A DNA stretch of 32,694 nt from Enhygromyxa salina (GTDB lineage Bacteria > Myxococcota_A > Polyangia > Nannocystales > Nannocystaceae): positions 1 to 32,694 of the forward strand of contig NZ_PVNK01000022.1 in the NCBI RefSeq assembly GCF_002994615.1, written 5' to 3'. Under the pieces are notes generated by a model that was given only the letters and a program-made list of their open reading frames with translations, ran no database searches and had not been told where the DNA came from. Below are positions 1 through 14,420 of the stretch, piece by piece. A program made the position numbers and the translations under genes. Position 1 is the stretch's first letter. The number at the start of each line of letters is the position of its first letter.

Positions 1-135
1 CCTCGCTTGGCCTTTTCGCCGAGGGCTTTGTCGCCAAAACTTGCAGTACGCCCGGTACAGCGGCGTTTTGGCTTCGCGCCCTCGGCGAAAATTCCGGCGC
101 GAGGCGACACGATGCATTGCACCACGGCCTGCTAG
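1..135 (+). repeat. Palindromic MITE-like repeat, copy 1 (left end cut by the window)
   Basis: This is nearly identical to 32560-32694, with a few substitutions near positions 91-92 and 124-130. It contains a 14-bp inverted pair, TTTTCGCCGAGGGC at 13-26 and its complement at 78-91, and an inner GCCAAAAC/GTTTTGGC pair. It ends in CTAG at 132-135. Comparison with the complete copy at 32529-32694 shows that about 31 bases of its left end lie outside the window. It has no coding potential of its own; open frames across it are incidental. The contig probably starts here because the element is multicopy (inference). Confidence 0.9.
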
Positions 136-228
136 CAGCAGCCGAGATCTCCGGGCGACAGCGCGCTTTGACCCCCGGTCGGTCGGCGCGCGTGATATGA
201 GAGTCGAGCGCACGCCCGCGGAATTCCG

Positions 229-1029
229 ATGCCAAAGCTCGCCCCACGCTCCCTCGCCCTGACCTTGCCCATGCTCCTCGCTGTCGCCGCGTCCGCGATC
301 GGATGCAGCGATCTCGGGACCCACAAGATCCAGATCGACGGCAACACGGCGGTGACCGAGGGCTTCGCCACGGCCGACGGGTGGACGGTCAACTTCCAGA
401 GCTTCGTCGTCGTGGTCCACGATCCGGGCCTGATCGAGCGAAGCGACAACGAGCCGACCTGGGTCCGCCAAAACGGGGTCACGGTCTGGGACGTCGTCAG
501 CGGCCTCCCAGAGGGCGACGAGTTCAGCCGGCAGATCCGGGCCACGCGCTACGACGGCGCGGACTTTCGCATCGCGCCCGCCGACATCAGCGAGTACGAG
601 GCCGTCGCTGGCAACGCCCCAGGCGAGATCGTCGACGCCGCGGTCGAGGAGGGCTGGTCGATCCACGTGGTCGGCTCGGCCGACGCCGCGATGACCACCG
701 TCCACTTCGACTGGACCTTCGACACCAACACCTTCTATCGGTGCAAGCTCGACGGGGACGACGCCGTCGAGCTCATGGCCGACGGCGTCGAGACCTCGAC
801 CCTCGAGATCCTCGGGGACGCGCTGTTTCGGACCGCGCTCGGCGACCCGGACGCGGGCCTCGCCTTCCAACCGATCGCGGACGCCGACGCGAACGACGAC
901 AACATGGTGACCGTCGACGAGCTCGAGGCCGCGGGCCTGCTCGACACGCTGACCTCGCTGACCGCTGAGCTCGGGGGCGTGCGCGGTGCCGGGCCGTGCC
1001 CCGAGTACGAGGCCCCCGACTCGGAGTAG
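229..1029 (+). CDS. Putative lipoprotein with one EF-hand-like calcium loop
   Basis: The 266-residue product has a lipoprotein signal peptide: a basic N-terminus (MPKLAPR), a hydrophobic stretch, and a lipobox ending AIGC with Cys at about residue 26. It should therefore be exported and lipid-anchored. Near the C-terminus, residues about 220-231 read DANDDNMVTVDE. This fits the 12-residue EF-hand loop, with D1, N3, D5, N6, V8, T9 and E12, so it may bind one calcium. The rest is not recognised. The ATG at 229 was chosen because it places the signal peptide at the N-terminus; no strong ribosome binding site is visible. It stands alone, with about 90 bases to the repeat upstream and 165 bases to the next gene. 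The function is unknown. Confidence 0.8.
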   Translation: MPKLAPRSLALTLPMLLAVAASAIGCSDLGTHKIQIDGNTAVTEGFATADGWTVNFQSFVVVVHDPGLIERSDNEPTWVRQNGVTVWDVVSGLPEGDEFSRQIRATRYDGADFRIAPADISEYEAVAGNAPGEIVDAAVEEGWSIHVVGSADAAMTTVHFDWTFDTNTFYRCKLDGDDAVELMADGVETSTLEILGDALFRTALGDPDAGLAFQPIADADANDDNMVTVDELEAAGLLDTLTSLTAELGGVRGAGPCPEYEAPDSE

Positions 1030-1132
1030 CTCCGCCTGGGAGCGCACCTGGACTGAGGTCACTGTGATCTTACTTGCACATAGTCTGTGGTCCGCGGCCA
1101 TCCGCGCGAGCCGGCTCCCCGAGCCAAGTTCC

Positions 1133-1147
1133 GAAATTGCGAATTTC
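1133..1147. promoter_or_regulatory. Short inverted repeat upstream of the HEAT operon (candidate operator)
   Basis: GAAATT-gcg-AATTTC is a perfect 6-bp inverted repeat with a 3-base centre, in an AT-richer patch of otherwise very GC-rich sequence. It is about 50 bases upstream of the first ATG of the three-gene operon. Its position suits a repressor or activator site, but nothing else supports this and no clear -35/-10 pair was seen. Confidence 0.3.
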
Positions 1148-1194
1148 TTGCTTGCGCTCGTTGCGCCGGCTGATCAATAGTCCCCATCCGGCTC

Positions 1195-4002
1195 ATGAAT
1201 CGGGAAGTCACCTACGAGGACATCACCCGGGCGGTAGACAACCGGGATCCGCAGCTCGCCGATCTCATCGTCCGCTACCTCCTGCTCCCAGACCCGCCTG
1301 AGGATCGGCCCGAGGACGCCGAGCAGAGCGAGGCCCGCCCGCTCTCCCAGGACGCCTGGACGCTGCAGAAGCTGCGCAGCACCCTGGCCCCCTACTCGCT
1401 GTGGGGCAAGAGCGCCGACGAGATCAAGAACGTGCGCGTCGACGCGTGGGAGCAGCTGATGGCCGCCCCCCACCCGCCGCCGCGCCTGCGTCTCGGCGAT
1501 CTGTTGCTGTCGATCTACGAGCGCGGCGAAGAGTCGGATCGGTCCGCGCTGGTCGAGGTGTTCCGCAACGCGAAGATGGGCTGGGGCGTGTGGAAGGCCG
1601 CCAAGCGGATCTACAAGCTCTCGGAGCAGCGCCACGACGCCGAGATGTTCGGGGTCCTGGCCTGGCGCCTCGACGTCTACAGCCACAAGCCCAACAACTT
1701 CGGCGAGATCTCGCCGGCCACCACGATGTACATGCGCCGCCGGGCCTGGCGATACCTCCGCCACCTCGGCGTCGCCGTGCCCGAGCTCTATCCGCAGTTC
1801 GCCGTCCAGGTCCTGCGCCACTACGAGGCCGGCTTCCGCCCCGGCGGCTGCTGGATCATCCATCAGATCTGGAACCACAAGGAGCTGGTCGGCAAGCGCA
1901 GCCCCGGCTGGCGCTCGACGCCGCCCGACAAGCTGGCCAACCGGGCCTACGACGAGGCCTGGAAGCTGACGGCCGAGCCGCTCTTGCGCCTGATCGAAGA
2001 CTCCGAGAACGACGGCGTCCTGCGCTTCGCAACCCGGTCGCTCGAGCAAGACTTCCCCGAGACCCTGCGCGAGGTCGACCCGGCCTGGCTCGCTCGCCTC
2101 GGCAAGAAGCCGGCCGGCTCGGTCCACGAGTTCGTGGTCTCGCTGCTCGAGCGCAGCCCCGAGTTTCACCAGAGCAAGCTCGCCGACCTCGGGCTCCACG
2201 ACATGGTCCTCGACCTGCTCGGCTCGCCGAGCGAGAAGGCGGCCAAATACGCGATCGAGTACGCCAACGCCCACGCCGGGACGATCCGGGCCCCGCGCCT
2301 CATCGAGCTGCTTCAGACCGGGACCAACCCCGTGCGCAAGTTCGCCCAGGCCCGGCTCGACAAGCTCTCGGCCAAGGACATCGGGCTCCCGGGTCTGATC
2401 GCGCTGCTCAGCACCTCGGCCAAGAATTTCGCAACCAAGAAGATCGAAGAGGGCTTTGGCCCCGACGATCTGACCCCCGAGCTCTACGTCGATCTGTTGA
2501 CGGGCGGCTGGCAGCAGCGGCGCTGGGTCGAAGAGTTTTTCACCAAGCACAAGAAGAAGCCCTCGGCGGCGCTGCTCAAGTTCGCGGTCGAGAGCGCCAA
2601 GCTCGGCTACTGGGACAAGCGCTCGGCCTTCGAGCAGCTCGGCTCGCGCAAGGCCAAAGACATCGGCATCGACTGGATCAAGCAAAAGCTGCTCGAGCCC
2701 GAGTTCTCCGACGAGGTCGGCGGCTGGCTCAGCCGCGGGATGTTGAAGGGCGACGAGCTCGACGTCGAGTGGCTCAAGGGCCTGGCAATGAACCCGCGCC
2801 TGCGCGCGGTGTCGCTGCGGGTGCTCGGCAACACCAAGCTCGTCGCGCCCAAGCGCATCGGCCTGCCGTGGCTGCTGGCCATGGCTCGCCAGCTCGACCC
2901 CGAGCTCTACGGCTTCGCCCGCAACCACCTGCTCGAGCACTTCGGACCCGGCGACTTCGCGCCCGGCGCGGGCAGCGACGAGGCCGCCGGTCTCGATCGC
3001 CTGTGGTCGATGGCGGTCGGCAAGGACGAGCCCGAGTCGGTCCGCAAGGTCGCCCAGACCTACCTTCAGTTTCACCACCCCGACATCGGCCCCGAGCGCG
3101 AAGATCCGCTCTACGACGTGCTCAAACCCAAGCTCACGCCCGCGCACTACACAATCGAGCGCGTGCGCGAGAGCCTGTTCGATCCGCGCCCCGACGTGCG
3201 TCGCTTCGCCGCCGAGATCGGGAGCCGCGAGCTGGTCCGCTGGGGCAAGCGCGATCTCGTCTATCGGCTCGCGGCCAGCGAGTACACGGAGCCGCGCAAG
3301 ATCGGCAGCGAGGTCCTGCTCGAGATCGGTGAGCTCCACGAGGGCAAGCCCCAGGCGCCGATCGAGTGGCTGGTCGCGGCGCGGGTGTTCGCCCTGGCCG
3401 AGAGCGCGCTCAAGGCCAGCCGCGAGGTCGCCTCGGCCCTGATCCGGCGCCACTATCACCGCCTCGGTGGGGCCGCGAAGCTGGCCTGGCTGATGGAGAG
3501 CCCCGACCGCGAGGTCCGGCTGTTCGCGGTCCGGCTGCTGTGGGAGCAGCACCGCCCGCTGACGATCCCGACCAGCTGGAAGCCAAACAAGGGGCCGGGC
3601 GCGCGGCCGAGCGCGGGGGCGGCCAGCGACGCCAGCGCCCAGCCGCCCGCGGCGGACGAGCGCTTCGAGACCGGCGAGGCCCTGCGCCAGTTCTTGCGCA
3701 CGGTCATGTTTGGGCTCCCGCCCGGGCGCGTCGAGCGACGCGAGCCGATCGCGGGGCTGCCCTCGCGGCGGCTCTCGGCCAGCGAGGGCAAGCGCCGCCT
3801 GATCGAGGTCGTCCGCGATCTGGCGATCGAAGACGCCGAGTTCGCAACGGTCGCCGTCAGCGTGCTCGACGAGTTCATGAATTCCCACGCCCGCGGCGAG
3901 TGGCAAGGCTGCGTGGCCGCGCTCGCGCGCATTCGCCAGGCTCACCCGGACATCACCACGGATCTGCCACCGGCCAGGCAGGAGCAGCGGCAGTCGGCCT
4001 AG
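1195..4002 (+). CDS. Large helical HEAT-like repeat protein, first gene of a three-gene operon
   Basis: The 935-residue product has no signal peptide and is probably cytoplasmic. The N-terminal 300 residues are mixed helical sequence. From about residue 300 to 800 there are degenerate HEAT-like helical repeats; phrases such as ADLGLHDMVLDLL, AAKYAIEYANAH and PDREVRLFAVRLLWEQH are typical of these scaffolds. A low-complexity linker rich in Pro, Ala and Ser (about 800-825) leads to a C-terminal helical domain beginning EALRQFLRTVMFGLPPGR. No catalytic motif is visible. HEAT solenoids usually act as protein-binding scaffolds. It lies only 21 bases upstream of the WD40-HEAT gene, so the two are probably co-transcribed. 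The ATG at 1195 has a poor ribosome binding site, so the exact start is less certain than the frame. Confidence 0.85.
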   Translation: MNREVTYEDITRAVDNRDPQLADLIVRYLLLPDPPEDRPEDAEQSEARPLSQDAWTLQKLRSTLAPYSLWGKSADEIKNVRVDAWEQLMAAPHPPPRLRLGDLLLSIYERGEESDRSALVEVFRNAKMGWGVWKAAKRIYKLSEQRHDAEMFGVLAWRLDVYSHKPNNFGEISPATTMYMRRRAWRYLRHLGVAVPELYPQFAVQVLRHYEAGFRPGGCWIIHQIWNHKELVGKRSPGWRSTPPDKLANRAYDEAWKLTAEPLLRLIEDSENDGVLRFATRSLEQDFPETLREVDPAWLARLGKKPAGSVHEFVVSLLERSPEFHQSKLADLGLHDMVLDLLGSPSEKAAKYAIEYANAHAGTIRAPRLIELLQTGTNPVRKFAQARLDKLSAKDIGLPGLIALLSTSAKNFATKKIEEGFGPDDLTPELYVDLLTGGWQQRRWVEEFFTKHKKKPSAALLKFAVESAKLGYWDKRSAFEQLGSRKAKDIGIDWIKQKLLEPEFSDEVGGWLSRGMLKGDELDVEWLKGLAMNPRLRAVSLRVLGNTKLVAPKRIGLPWLLAMARQLDPELYGFARNHLLEHFGPGDFAPGAGSDEAAGLDRLWSMAVGKDEPESVRKVAQTYLQFHHPDIGPEREDPLYDVLKPKLTPAHYTIERVRESLFDPRPDVRRFAAEIGSRELVRWGKRDLVYRLAASEYTEPRKIGSEVLLEIGELHEGKPQAPIEWLVAARVFALAESALKASREVASALIRRHYHRLGGAAKLAWLMESPDREVRLFAVRLLWEQHRPLTIPTSWKPNKGPGARPSAGAASDASAQPPAADERFETGEALRQFLRTVMFGLPPGRVERREPIAGLPSRRLSASEGKRRLIEVVRDLAIEDAEFATVAVSVLDEFMNSHARGEWQGCVAALARIRQAHPDITTDLPPARQEQRQSA

Positions 4003-4023
4003 GGCAGACGCAGGAGATCGACG

Positions 4024-7000
4024 ATGGGTACCCTCAAGTACGGAACGCACCTCGAGCACCTGTGGGCCGTGGCCGGCTCTCGCTCCGGGCGGATGATCGC
4101 CGTCGCCGGTGAGCGCGACAGCGAGGCCGTCGACAGCTCGAAGGTTCACGTCTACACCAAGAGCAAGCTCGAGCCGGTCGTCGCGTTCGAGGTCGAGGGC
4201 GCGATCGCGGCGCTCGACTTCGCCGGCGGCGATCTGCTCCTCGCTGGGGGCTCGCGCGGCGAGCTCCACGGCTTCGACATCGGCGGCGACTCGCCGAGCG
4301 AGGTCCTGACCCACGGCCACGGGCTCGAGGTCGGGATCACGGCGATCACCAGCGACGACAAGGGCCAGACGATCGCGGTCGTCGACGACTCGGGTCACGC
4401 GGCCGTCTACGCCCTCGACGCTGCCGAGGGCAGCGCGGCCAAGCTCACCGAGCTCTACCGTGCCCGGCTCAGCCCGCGCTCGCTGCGGACCGCTGCGTTC
4501 GACCCGAGCTCCGGCAAGCTCGCCGTCGGCGGCGACGACGGCATCGTCCGGGTGCTGGCGGTCGGCAAGGAGGGCGTCGAGGGCGAGGTCCGCGAGATCC
4601 CGACGGGCGAGAAGGGCATCACCGCGCTGACCTTCACCGGGGACGGGCGCGTGATCGCGGGCTGCGGCGACGGCTCGATCCGGGTCAGCTACCTCGAGGG
4701 CGCCGCAGACGAAGAAGATCGCTCGGGCGATCAGGCCCACGTCGGGCCGGTCAGCGGCTTGGTCCTCGGTCTGCAGCTCCAGGACGAGGCCGGCCGCGAG
4801 CTCACCCGGCGGCTGCTCTCGATTGGTCACGACGGCAAGCTCAAGGCCTGGATCCACGACACCCGCCGCCAGCCCAAGACCGTCGAGCTCGGGACCAACC
4901 TCAAGCTCCACGCGATGGCCTGGCTGCGGCCCTACCGGGCCAAGGACGACGCCAAGGGCGGGACCCTGCTGATCGTCGACGCCAAGCGGCGCCTCCACCT
5001 GATCGCCCTCGACGCCCAGTCGTCGCCGAGCGAGGACATCGATCGGATCGCCTCGCACTTCGCCAAGCTCTCGAACGACCTCAAGGCTCGCAAGGACGAG
5101 CTGCGCGAGCAGGCCGTCAACGAGCTCGCGGCGCTGCCCGAAGACTCGGCGCGCTCGCTCCTCGATCGGGTGATCGCCAAGGATCGCAAGCCCGCCGTCC
5201 GCAAGCTCGCGTGTGAAGCCGTGGCCAAGGGCCAGCGTCGGCGCAGCCGCGGGGCCCTGCGCGCGGCCCTCAACGACGGCGACAAGAGCGTGCGCCTGGC
5301 TGCGTTCGCGGCCCTGCGCGCGATCGAGGGCGGGCGCGCCCTGGCCCCGGTCCGCGCGGCGCTCGGATCCAAGCACGCCGATCTGCGCAAGCTCGCGGTC
5401 GAGCAGCTGCCCGATCTGCGCAGCGTGTCGCCGCTGGTCCCGGGCCTCGTCGCCGAGCGCCTGCGCGACAAAGACAGCACCGTCCGCGCTGCGGCGCTCG
5501 AGGCCCTGTGCAAGCTCGAAGCCGCCGGCTCGCGCGTGCCCCTGCGGACCGCCTACGAGCAGGGGCCCCCGGACATCCGCATCGCCGCCCTGCGCAAGCT
5601 CTACGTCCTGCGCAAGGGCGAGGTCACGGGCGAGCCCGATCCGACCGGCCGCGACCTGTTCGAGGACGCCCTCGACGACAAGGACGCCGAGGTCCGCGAG
5701 ACCGCGTTCTTGCTCTCGGTCGGGATCCGGCCCCGGCTCCTGGCCAAGCTCCACGCCACCTTCAAGACCGAGATCGACAAGCTCGCCAAGCTCGGGACCA
5801 CGCTCTCGCTCTCGGCCGGCGAGGTCAGCGAGGCCGAGCTCGAGCCCTTGTTCGCGGCCATGGCCTGCCGCGAGGCCGACACCGCCCTGCGCGGGGCCAA
5901 GAGCCTCGCGGTCCTCGGCGACGCGCGCTCGACCGGGGCGCTGCTGCAGCTCTCGCGCGAGCCCGACGCCAAGGTCCGGCGCCTGGTCGTCGACGCCCTG
6001 TTCGTCGGGATCCTCGCGATGCCCAGCGACGATCGCCTCGCCGGGCGCCTCCAGTGGCTGCTCGACGACCAAGACAGCACCGTGCGCGCCGCGGTGTTCG
6101 ACAACCTCCAGCTGTTGGCCTCGGACCGCGGGGACGCGGGCGCCCTCGATCTCGCCGAGCTCGCCCTCGGCGCCGCCAGCCAGGACATGCGCGTGCGCGC
6201 GCTGCAGATCCTGGTCGAGTTCGGCGGCAAGGGCAAGCGCGCGAGCGACGAGGCATTGGCCAAGCGCGCCGACACGCTGCTCGGCGACGCGCTCGACGAC
6301 GAGGCCAACAAGGTCCGCAAGGAGGCGTTCCGAACCCTGTGGGCCTGGCACAGCAAGAACCCCCAGACGCCGCTGACCCGGGGCGCCCACTCGCGCCACG
6401 CCGACATCCGCGAGGACGTGGTCAAGGAGCTCGATCGCCAGCAAGACAGCTGGGCCGACGAGCTGCTGCTCGGCCTGATCGCCGATCAGAGCGTCGCGGT
6501 CGGGACCGCCGCGTTCGAGGCCCTGACCAAGTCGAGGTCCAACAAGGAGCGCGTCGCTCGTTACAAGCCGCGGGCCGAGGTCTACCTCGCCGCGATGGGC
6601 TCGCCGCGGCCCCAGGTCCGCGCGCTCGGGGCTCACGGCGCGCGCCGTGCCGAGCGCGATCTGGTCCGCAAGCGCCTGATCGAGCTGCTCGAGGACGAGC
6701 ACGTCGAGGTCCACACCAAGGCGATCGAGACCATCGACCGCCTCCTGGCCAAAGATCAGCACGCCTGGAACCAGGCCTACTCGAGCAAGTTCTGGGGTCT
6801 GCGGGTCCGGGCCGCGGAGCTGTGCGGCAAGCGCCGTGACGATCGGGCGATCGCGCCGATGCGCGCGCTGCTGACCATCCCCGACAGCGATCCCAACCGC
6901 CCGAGCCCGGACCTGCGCCAGCGCGGCGCCCGGGCGATGGCCGACGTCGGCGACCGCGGCAGCATCTCGTTCTTCGTCGAGCTGCTCGAAGACAGCGATC

Positions 7001-10000
7001 CGGTCGTCCGCGAGATGGCCAGCCGCGGGCTCGCGACCGCCTGCGAGCGCCGCGACACCCAGGTGCTGCTCGCCGCCTTGTCCCACAACGATCTCCCGGT
7101 CCGCAGCTGGATCGCCGAGGGCCTCGCCCGGCTCGGAGACGTCCGCGCGGTCCCGGTCCTGGTCGGCACGCTGTCCCACGATCACCGCCCGATCCGGCTC
7201 GGCGCGATCCTCAGCCTCGCCGCGCTCGGGCCCGATGGCTCGCGCGGGCTCCTGCGCGGGCTCGAAGACAGCGACCGCGAGGTTCAGGACCTCGTGTTCG
7301 CGATCGTCGTCGCCCGCGACGTCGCCCGGGTCCGCTCGGGCCAGGCGCCATCCTTGATGTTGGCCGCGCTCGCGTCGTCGCAGCCGGAGATCCGCTACGT
7401 CGCCGCCCGGGCCCTCGAGGAGCGCCAAAGCGGCGACTCGCTCATGACCTTCGCGACCGAGCTGGTCGGGCCGCCCAAGCCCAGCCGCGCGGCGGACATG
7501 AAGAAGTGGCCCGAGCAGAGCGAGCGTGACGCTCGCCTCCGGGTCGTCGTCGACTCGCTCGCGAGCGACGACCCCTCGCTGCGCTACGCGGCCGCGCGGG
7601 TGCTCTCGCTCCGGACCCAGGCGCTGGCCTTCTGGCGCGAGTCCGGTCGGCTCAAGGGCCCCCAGGCCGACGCCAGCGCGCCCCAGACCAACTGGGAAGA
7701 CGGCGAGAGCCGCGCGAGCCGGCGCAGCGGCTGGATCCGCCGGCTGATCGGCGGCGCCGTCGATCTGGCCAAGACCGCCAAGCCGGACATGCGCCCGGCG
7801 CCCGGGGCCGGCGATGGCGTGGTCACCGAGCTGCGCCCGAGGGTCGGCGGCGAGCCGCCCGCGCCCGAGCTCGGCGAGATCCGCCGGCTGGTGTTTGGCA
7901 CCTACGCGGGCCTCGTCCGCCAGGCGCCCGCGCCCGGAGCCGTCGACGAGACCCACCGCGTCCGCCGCGACAGCATCGATCGTCTCGGCAAGCTCGGCGA
8001 GGCCGAGGAGGTCGGGCGCGACTCCGTGCTCCCGGTCCTGCGCCGGGCGCTGAGCGACCCCAACCACCTCGTGCGTCGGGCCGCGGTCACCTCCTTGCGT
8101 GGGCTCTACCAAGACGGCGCCGTCGCGCCCCTCGGTCTGGCCCTGCAGTCTTCGGCGTCCGATGTCGGGCGCGCGGCGGTCGACGAGCTCGTCCAGCTCG
8201 CGCTGTCGGGCGAGGGCGAGCACGCCGCGGCCCGGGCCATGGCCCTCGAGGGCGTCGACGCGCCCAACGCCGAGGTCCGGGCTCACGCGCTCTTGCAGAT
8301 CCAAAAGCTGTTCGACGCCGAGAGCCTCGAGCCCTGGTTCGTGGCCCTCGGCAGCACCCACGCCGACCTGCGCCTCTCGGTCGTCGATCGCCTCGTCGAC
8401 GCCCGCGACGATCGCGTCGGCGAGGCCCTGATGCGGGCGATGGAGAGCGACCACGAGGATCTGCGCCTCAAGGCCGCCAGCGCCCTCGCCCGGCGCGGGG
8501 ATCTGCGCACCGTCGACGTGCTCTCGGGCTTCCTGCGCGCCGAGGACAAGCGCGTGGCCACGCGCGCGGTCGAGGCTCTGGTCTCGCTCGCGCGGGTCCG
8601 GCGTCCGGTCGAGGGCGGTGAGCCCGGTCAGACCGAGCCGGTCCCCGGGGCCGCCGCCGCCGCGGCCGAGTGCGTCGCCGCCCGGCTCGAGGACGACCCC
8701 GATCGCACGGCCGACCGCAACGCGCTGATCAGCGCCTTGATGCGGATCGGCGACGTCAAGGGCACGCCGGTCTTGCTCGGCTTCTTGACCGACGACGACG
8801 CCGGCCTGCGCACGCGCAGCTTCGACGCCCTGGTAGCGATCGCGCGCGACCCCGAGCAGGCGCCGCAGCGCCTCGACAAGGGCGTGGTCCGGGCCCGCTA
8901 CCGCGAGGCCGTGCTGCTGCCGTGGCTCGGCGCGGTCATCGAGGGCAACGACGCCTCGCTGCGCGAGAAGACCGCCCGGATCCTGCGTGACGTCGACGAC
9001 AGCGCGGCCGAGACCCTGCTCGCCCGGCTCCTCGAAGACCGCGAAGAGTCGGTCCGCGTCGCCGCCTGCGAGGTCCTGGCCTTCCGCGCCGAGTGGGTCG
9101 AGGGGGCGACCCTCGACGCGCTCGAGGCCACGCTAAAGGTCGGGCGCCGCGAGCTGGTCCTGCCGGCCGCCGAGGGCCTCGCCGCCCGCGGGCGCGCCGA
9201 GGCCTTCAAGGCGCTGCTCCTGGTGTTCAAGGCCGGGGCCGACGCCGAGCGTCGGCGGGCGATCCACGCGCTCGGGACCCTCGGCGATCGCCGGGCGCTC
9301 GAAGACCTCGAGCCGCTGCTCGATCCCGAGGCCGAGATCACCGACGAAGATCGGGCGCTCGCGCCGGTCGCCGTCGAGGCGCTCGGGGCCATGCTCGCCA
9401 AGCTCGAAGATCCCGACGAGCGCGATCGCGTGCGCGAGACCGTCGAGCGGGCCGCGCAACAGGGCGCCCACAACCTCCGCTTGGGGGCCATCTCGGGGCT
9501 CAGCCACGCGGGCGACGACCGCAGCCGCGCGCTGATCGAGAAGATCGCCCGCGAGCGGCTCGAGCCCGAGGCGATCCGCGTCCGCGCGGCCCAGCAGCTC
9601 GGCACGCTCGGCGACGCCGGCTCCGAGGATGTCCTCGCCGAGCTCCTCTCGGACGCCAGCGCCACGGTCCGGACCACCGCGCACAAGGCCCTCCAGCGGG
9701 TGTTCCCGAGCGAGCGCACGCGCACGGCCCTGCTCGCGCTGCGCAGCCGCCACGCCGAGATCAGCGGACCGGCCGCGAGCTTCCTCGCGACCCACGGCGA
9801 CTCCGAGGTCCTCGTCGGGCGGATGACCGACATCAAGGATGACTCGGTCCGCCAGCGCCTGCGTCGGGGTCTGATCCGTCGCGGCGAGTGCCCGTCTTCG
9901 CTCGCGGAGCTCCTCCGGGGTCAGGCCGCCGCCCAGCGGGCCGACGCCGCGTGGATCGCGGGTGCGGCTGGGGCCGACGCCAAGTCCAAGCTCGGGCCCG

Positions 10001-10709
10001 CGCTGGTCGAGGCCGCGTCGAGCTCGGCCAAGCAGTGGCGCGAGCTCGCGGGCCAGGCGTCGCAGGCCGACGCCGCTCGGGCCTGGCGCGCGAGCCTCTG
10101 GGCCGGCCGCCGGATCGGCGTCGATCTCGCGAGCGCGGCCGCATCGGTCGTCGACGGCGAGGCCGGAGGCGGGGCCGAGGTCCCGATCGCGGTCCTCGGC
10201 GAGGCGCTGCGCTACCTGGCCGAGCACGGGACCCGGGACCACCTCGCCAAGATCGAGCCGGCGCTGAGCCACCGCGACGCCTCGGTCCGCGCCGCCGCCG
10301 GGGCGGCCGTGGCCAAGCTCGCGGGCGACTCGGCCAGCGAGGTCATCGATCGCCTCGCGGTCGCCGACCAGGTCGCCGTCGCGCCCCTGGTCGCGTCGGT
10401 CCTGCGCTCGGGCGCGGGCCAGGAGCTGCTCGAGACCGCCGAACGTCGGCGCCTCAGCTTGCCCCTGGTCCTCGGCGACACCCGCTTCGAGATCCTGACC
10501 GCCGTGGCCGAGGCCGCGGGCAAAGACCCCGCGCGCCTGACCGCGATCGCGGGGCTCGGGCGGCTCGGCACGGACCAGGCCACGGTCGTGCTCCAGGGCC
10601 TGCTCGAGCGCGACGGCGAAGACGAAGCCGTTCGCAAGGTCGCGTTCAAGGCCCTGCGCCGGGCCCAGCGCGGCAAGACCACCACCGCCAATCGGGGAGC
10701 AGCCCAACA

Positions 10710-10713
<4 letters not shown>
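4024..10713 (+). CDS. Giant WD40 beta-propeller plus HEAT-repeat protein (2229 residues)
   Basis: Residues about 1-340 form WD40-like blades (for example FDPSSGKLAVGGDDGIVRVLAV and LTFTGDGRVIAGCGDGSIRV). From about 350 to the C-terminus there is an almost continuous run of HEAT/PBS-lyase-type repeats of about 30-40 residues, with recurrent patterns such as D..VR..A..AL..L. A non-repetitive linker (about 1190-1280) splits the solenoid in two. No signal peptide, membrane segment or enzymatic motif is seen, so it is probably a very large cytoplasmic scaffold. The ATG at 4024 follows AGGAG at about 4011-4015 with good spacing. The gene ends in TGA at 10711-10713, overlapping the ATG of the next gene by four bases, which indicates translational coupling. 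The partner ligand or complex is unknown. Confidence 0.92.
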
Positions 10714-12605
<1,892 letters not shown>

Positions 12606-12623
12606 CGAGGCGAAGCTTCCCAA

Positions 12624-12652
12624 TTGACAGAGAGGAGCAAGGCGACTAGCGT
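12624..12652 (+). promoter_or_regulatory. Candidate sigma-70-type promoter of the retron locus
   Basis: A perfect TTGACA at 12624-12629 is followed after 17 bases by TAGCGT at 12647-12652, which fits a TAxxxT -10 box. Transcription would start near 12659, about 25 bases before the a1 arm of template copy 1. The spacing and the -35 match are good and the -10 is weak. The location just before the retron RNA supports it. Confidence 0.55.
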
Positions 12653-12683
12653 CATTTTCGAAATTGGACGAACGACACAGCCA

Positions 12684-12939
12684 GGGGTGGAGGAGCCAGG
12701 ATCGTTAGCCGTGCTCAGCACAGGGCGGCGTTGCGCCGTCCGGGCACACTCTTCCGACATTCTCCACAAGGTAGGCTGTTCGTGGTTTGCCTGGCCCGTA
12801 GGGTGCTCCGACGGGGCCTTTGGCTGGGACAACCACGCAACCGCGGTTCAAAGGCCCCGTCGGAGCACCCTACGGGCCGCAAACCGGTGAGCCTACCGTG
12901 TCCCAAGTAGGATCGTAGCGACCGCGGCTCCTCCACCCC
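12684..12939 (+). ncRNA. msr-msd: Retron msr-msd template RNA, copy 1 (upstream of the reverse transcriptase)
   Basis: The a1 arm is 12684-12697 and the a2 arm is 12926-12939, a perfect 14-bp inverted pair. After a1 comes TTAGC, with the presumed branching guanosine at 12708; the same local motif surrounds the branch G in Ec86. The msr has two small hairpins (GTGC/GCAC and CGGCG/CGCCG). The msd hairpin spans 12770-12897 (128 bases). It has an outer 8-bp stem GGTAGGCT/AGCCTACC, a 7-bp stem GGTTTGC/GCAAACC, and a perfect 30-bp stem (12793-12822 with 12849-12878) closed by a 26-base loop. Order and position upstream of the reverse transcriptase match known retrons. It should be reverse transcribed into branched msDNA. 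Confidence 0.9.
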
Positions 12940-13072
12940 CGCCTGTTCAACTTCGTCCCTCTCCCCAGTAGCTCGCTCACCGACCAAGCCTCGCACAACC
13001 CCCCCACGCAGGTTCCGAGCACGGTCACCGAGCCAGGCCAACGGGTCTTCGCCGACGCCTCCGCCGGACGTC

Positions 13073-14419
<1,347 letters not shown>

Positions 14420-14420
14420 A

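Noticed and set aside
1174..8454. A 2426-codon open frame on the minus strand opposite the HEAT operon
   Set aside because: It is a shadow of the biased codons of two very GC-rich plus-strand genes. Its translation is low-complexity Arg/Ala/Gly/Leu/Asp sequence with no family motif, while the plus strand shows clear HEAT and WD40 repeats, ribosome binding sites and gene overlaps.
9888..10709. N-terminal extension of 274 codons on the SWIM/WGR gene
   Set aside because: The extension is Arg/Gly-rich frame-shifted shadow of the HEAT gene. The ATG at 10710 has a ribosome binding site and overlaps the upstream stop.
12770..12897. msd hairpin as an intrinsic terminator or CRISPR-like repeat
   Set aside because: No T-tract follows. 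The flanking a1/a2 arms, TTAGC branch motif and adjacent reverse transcriptase identify it as a retron template.
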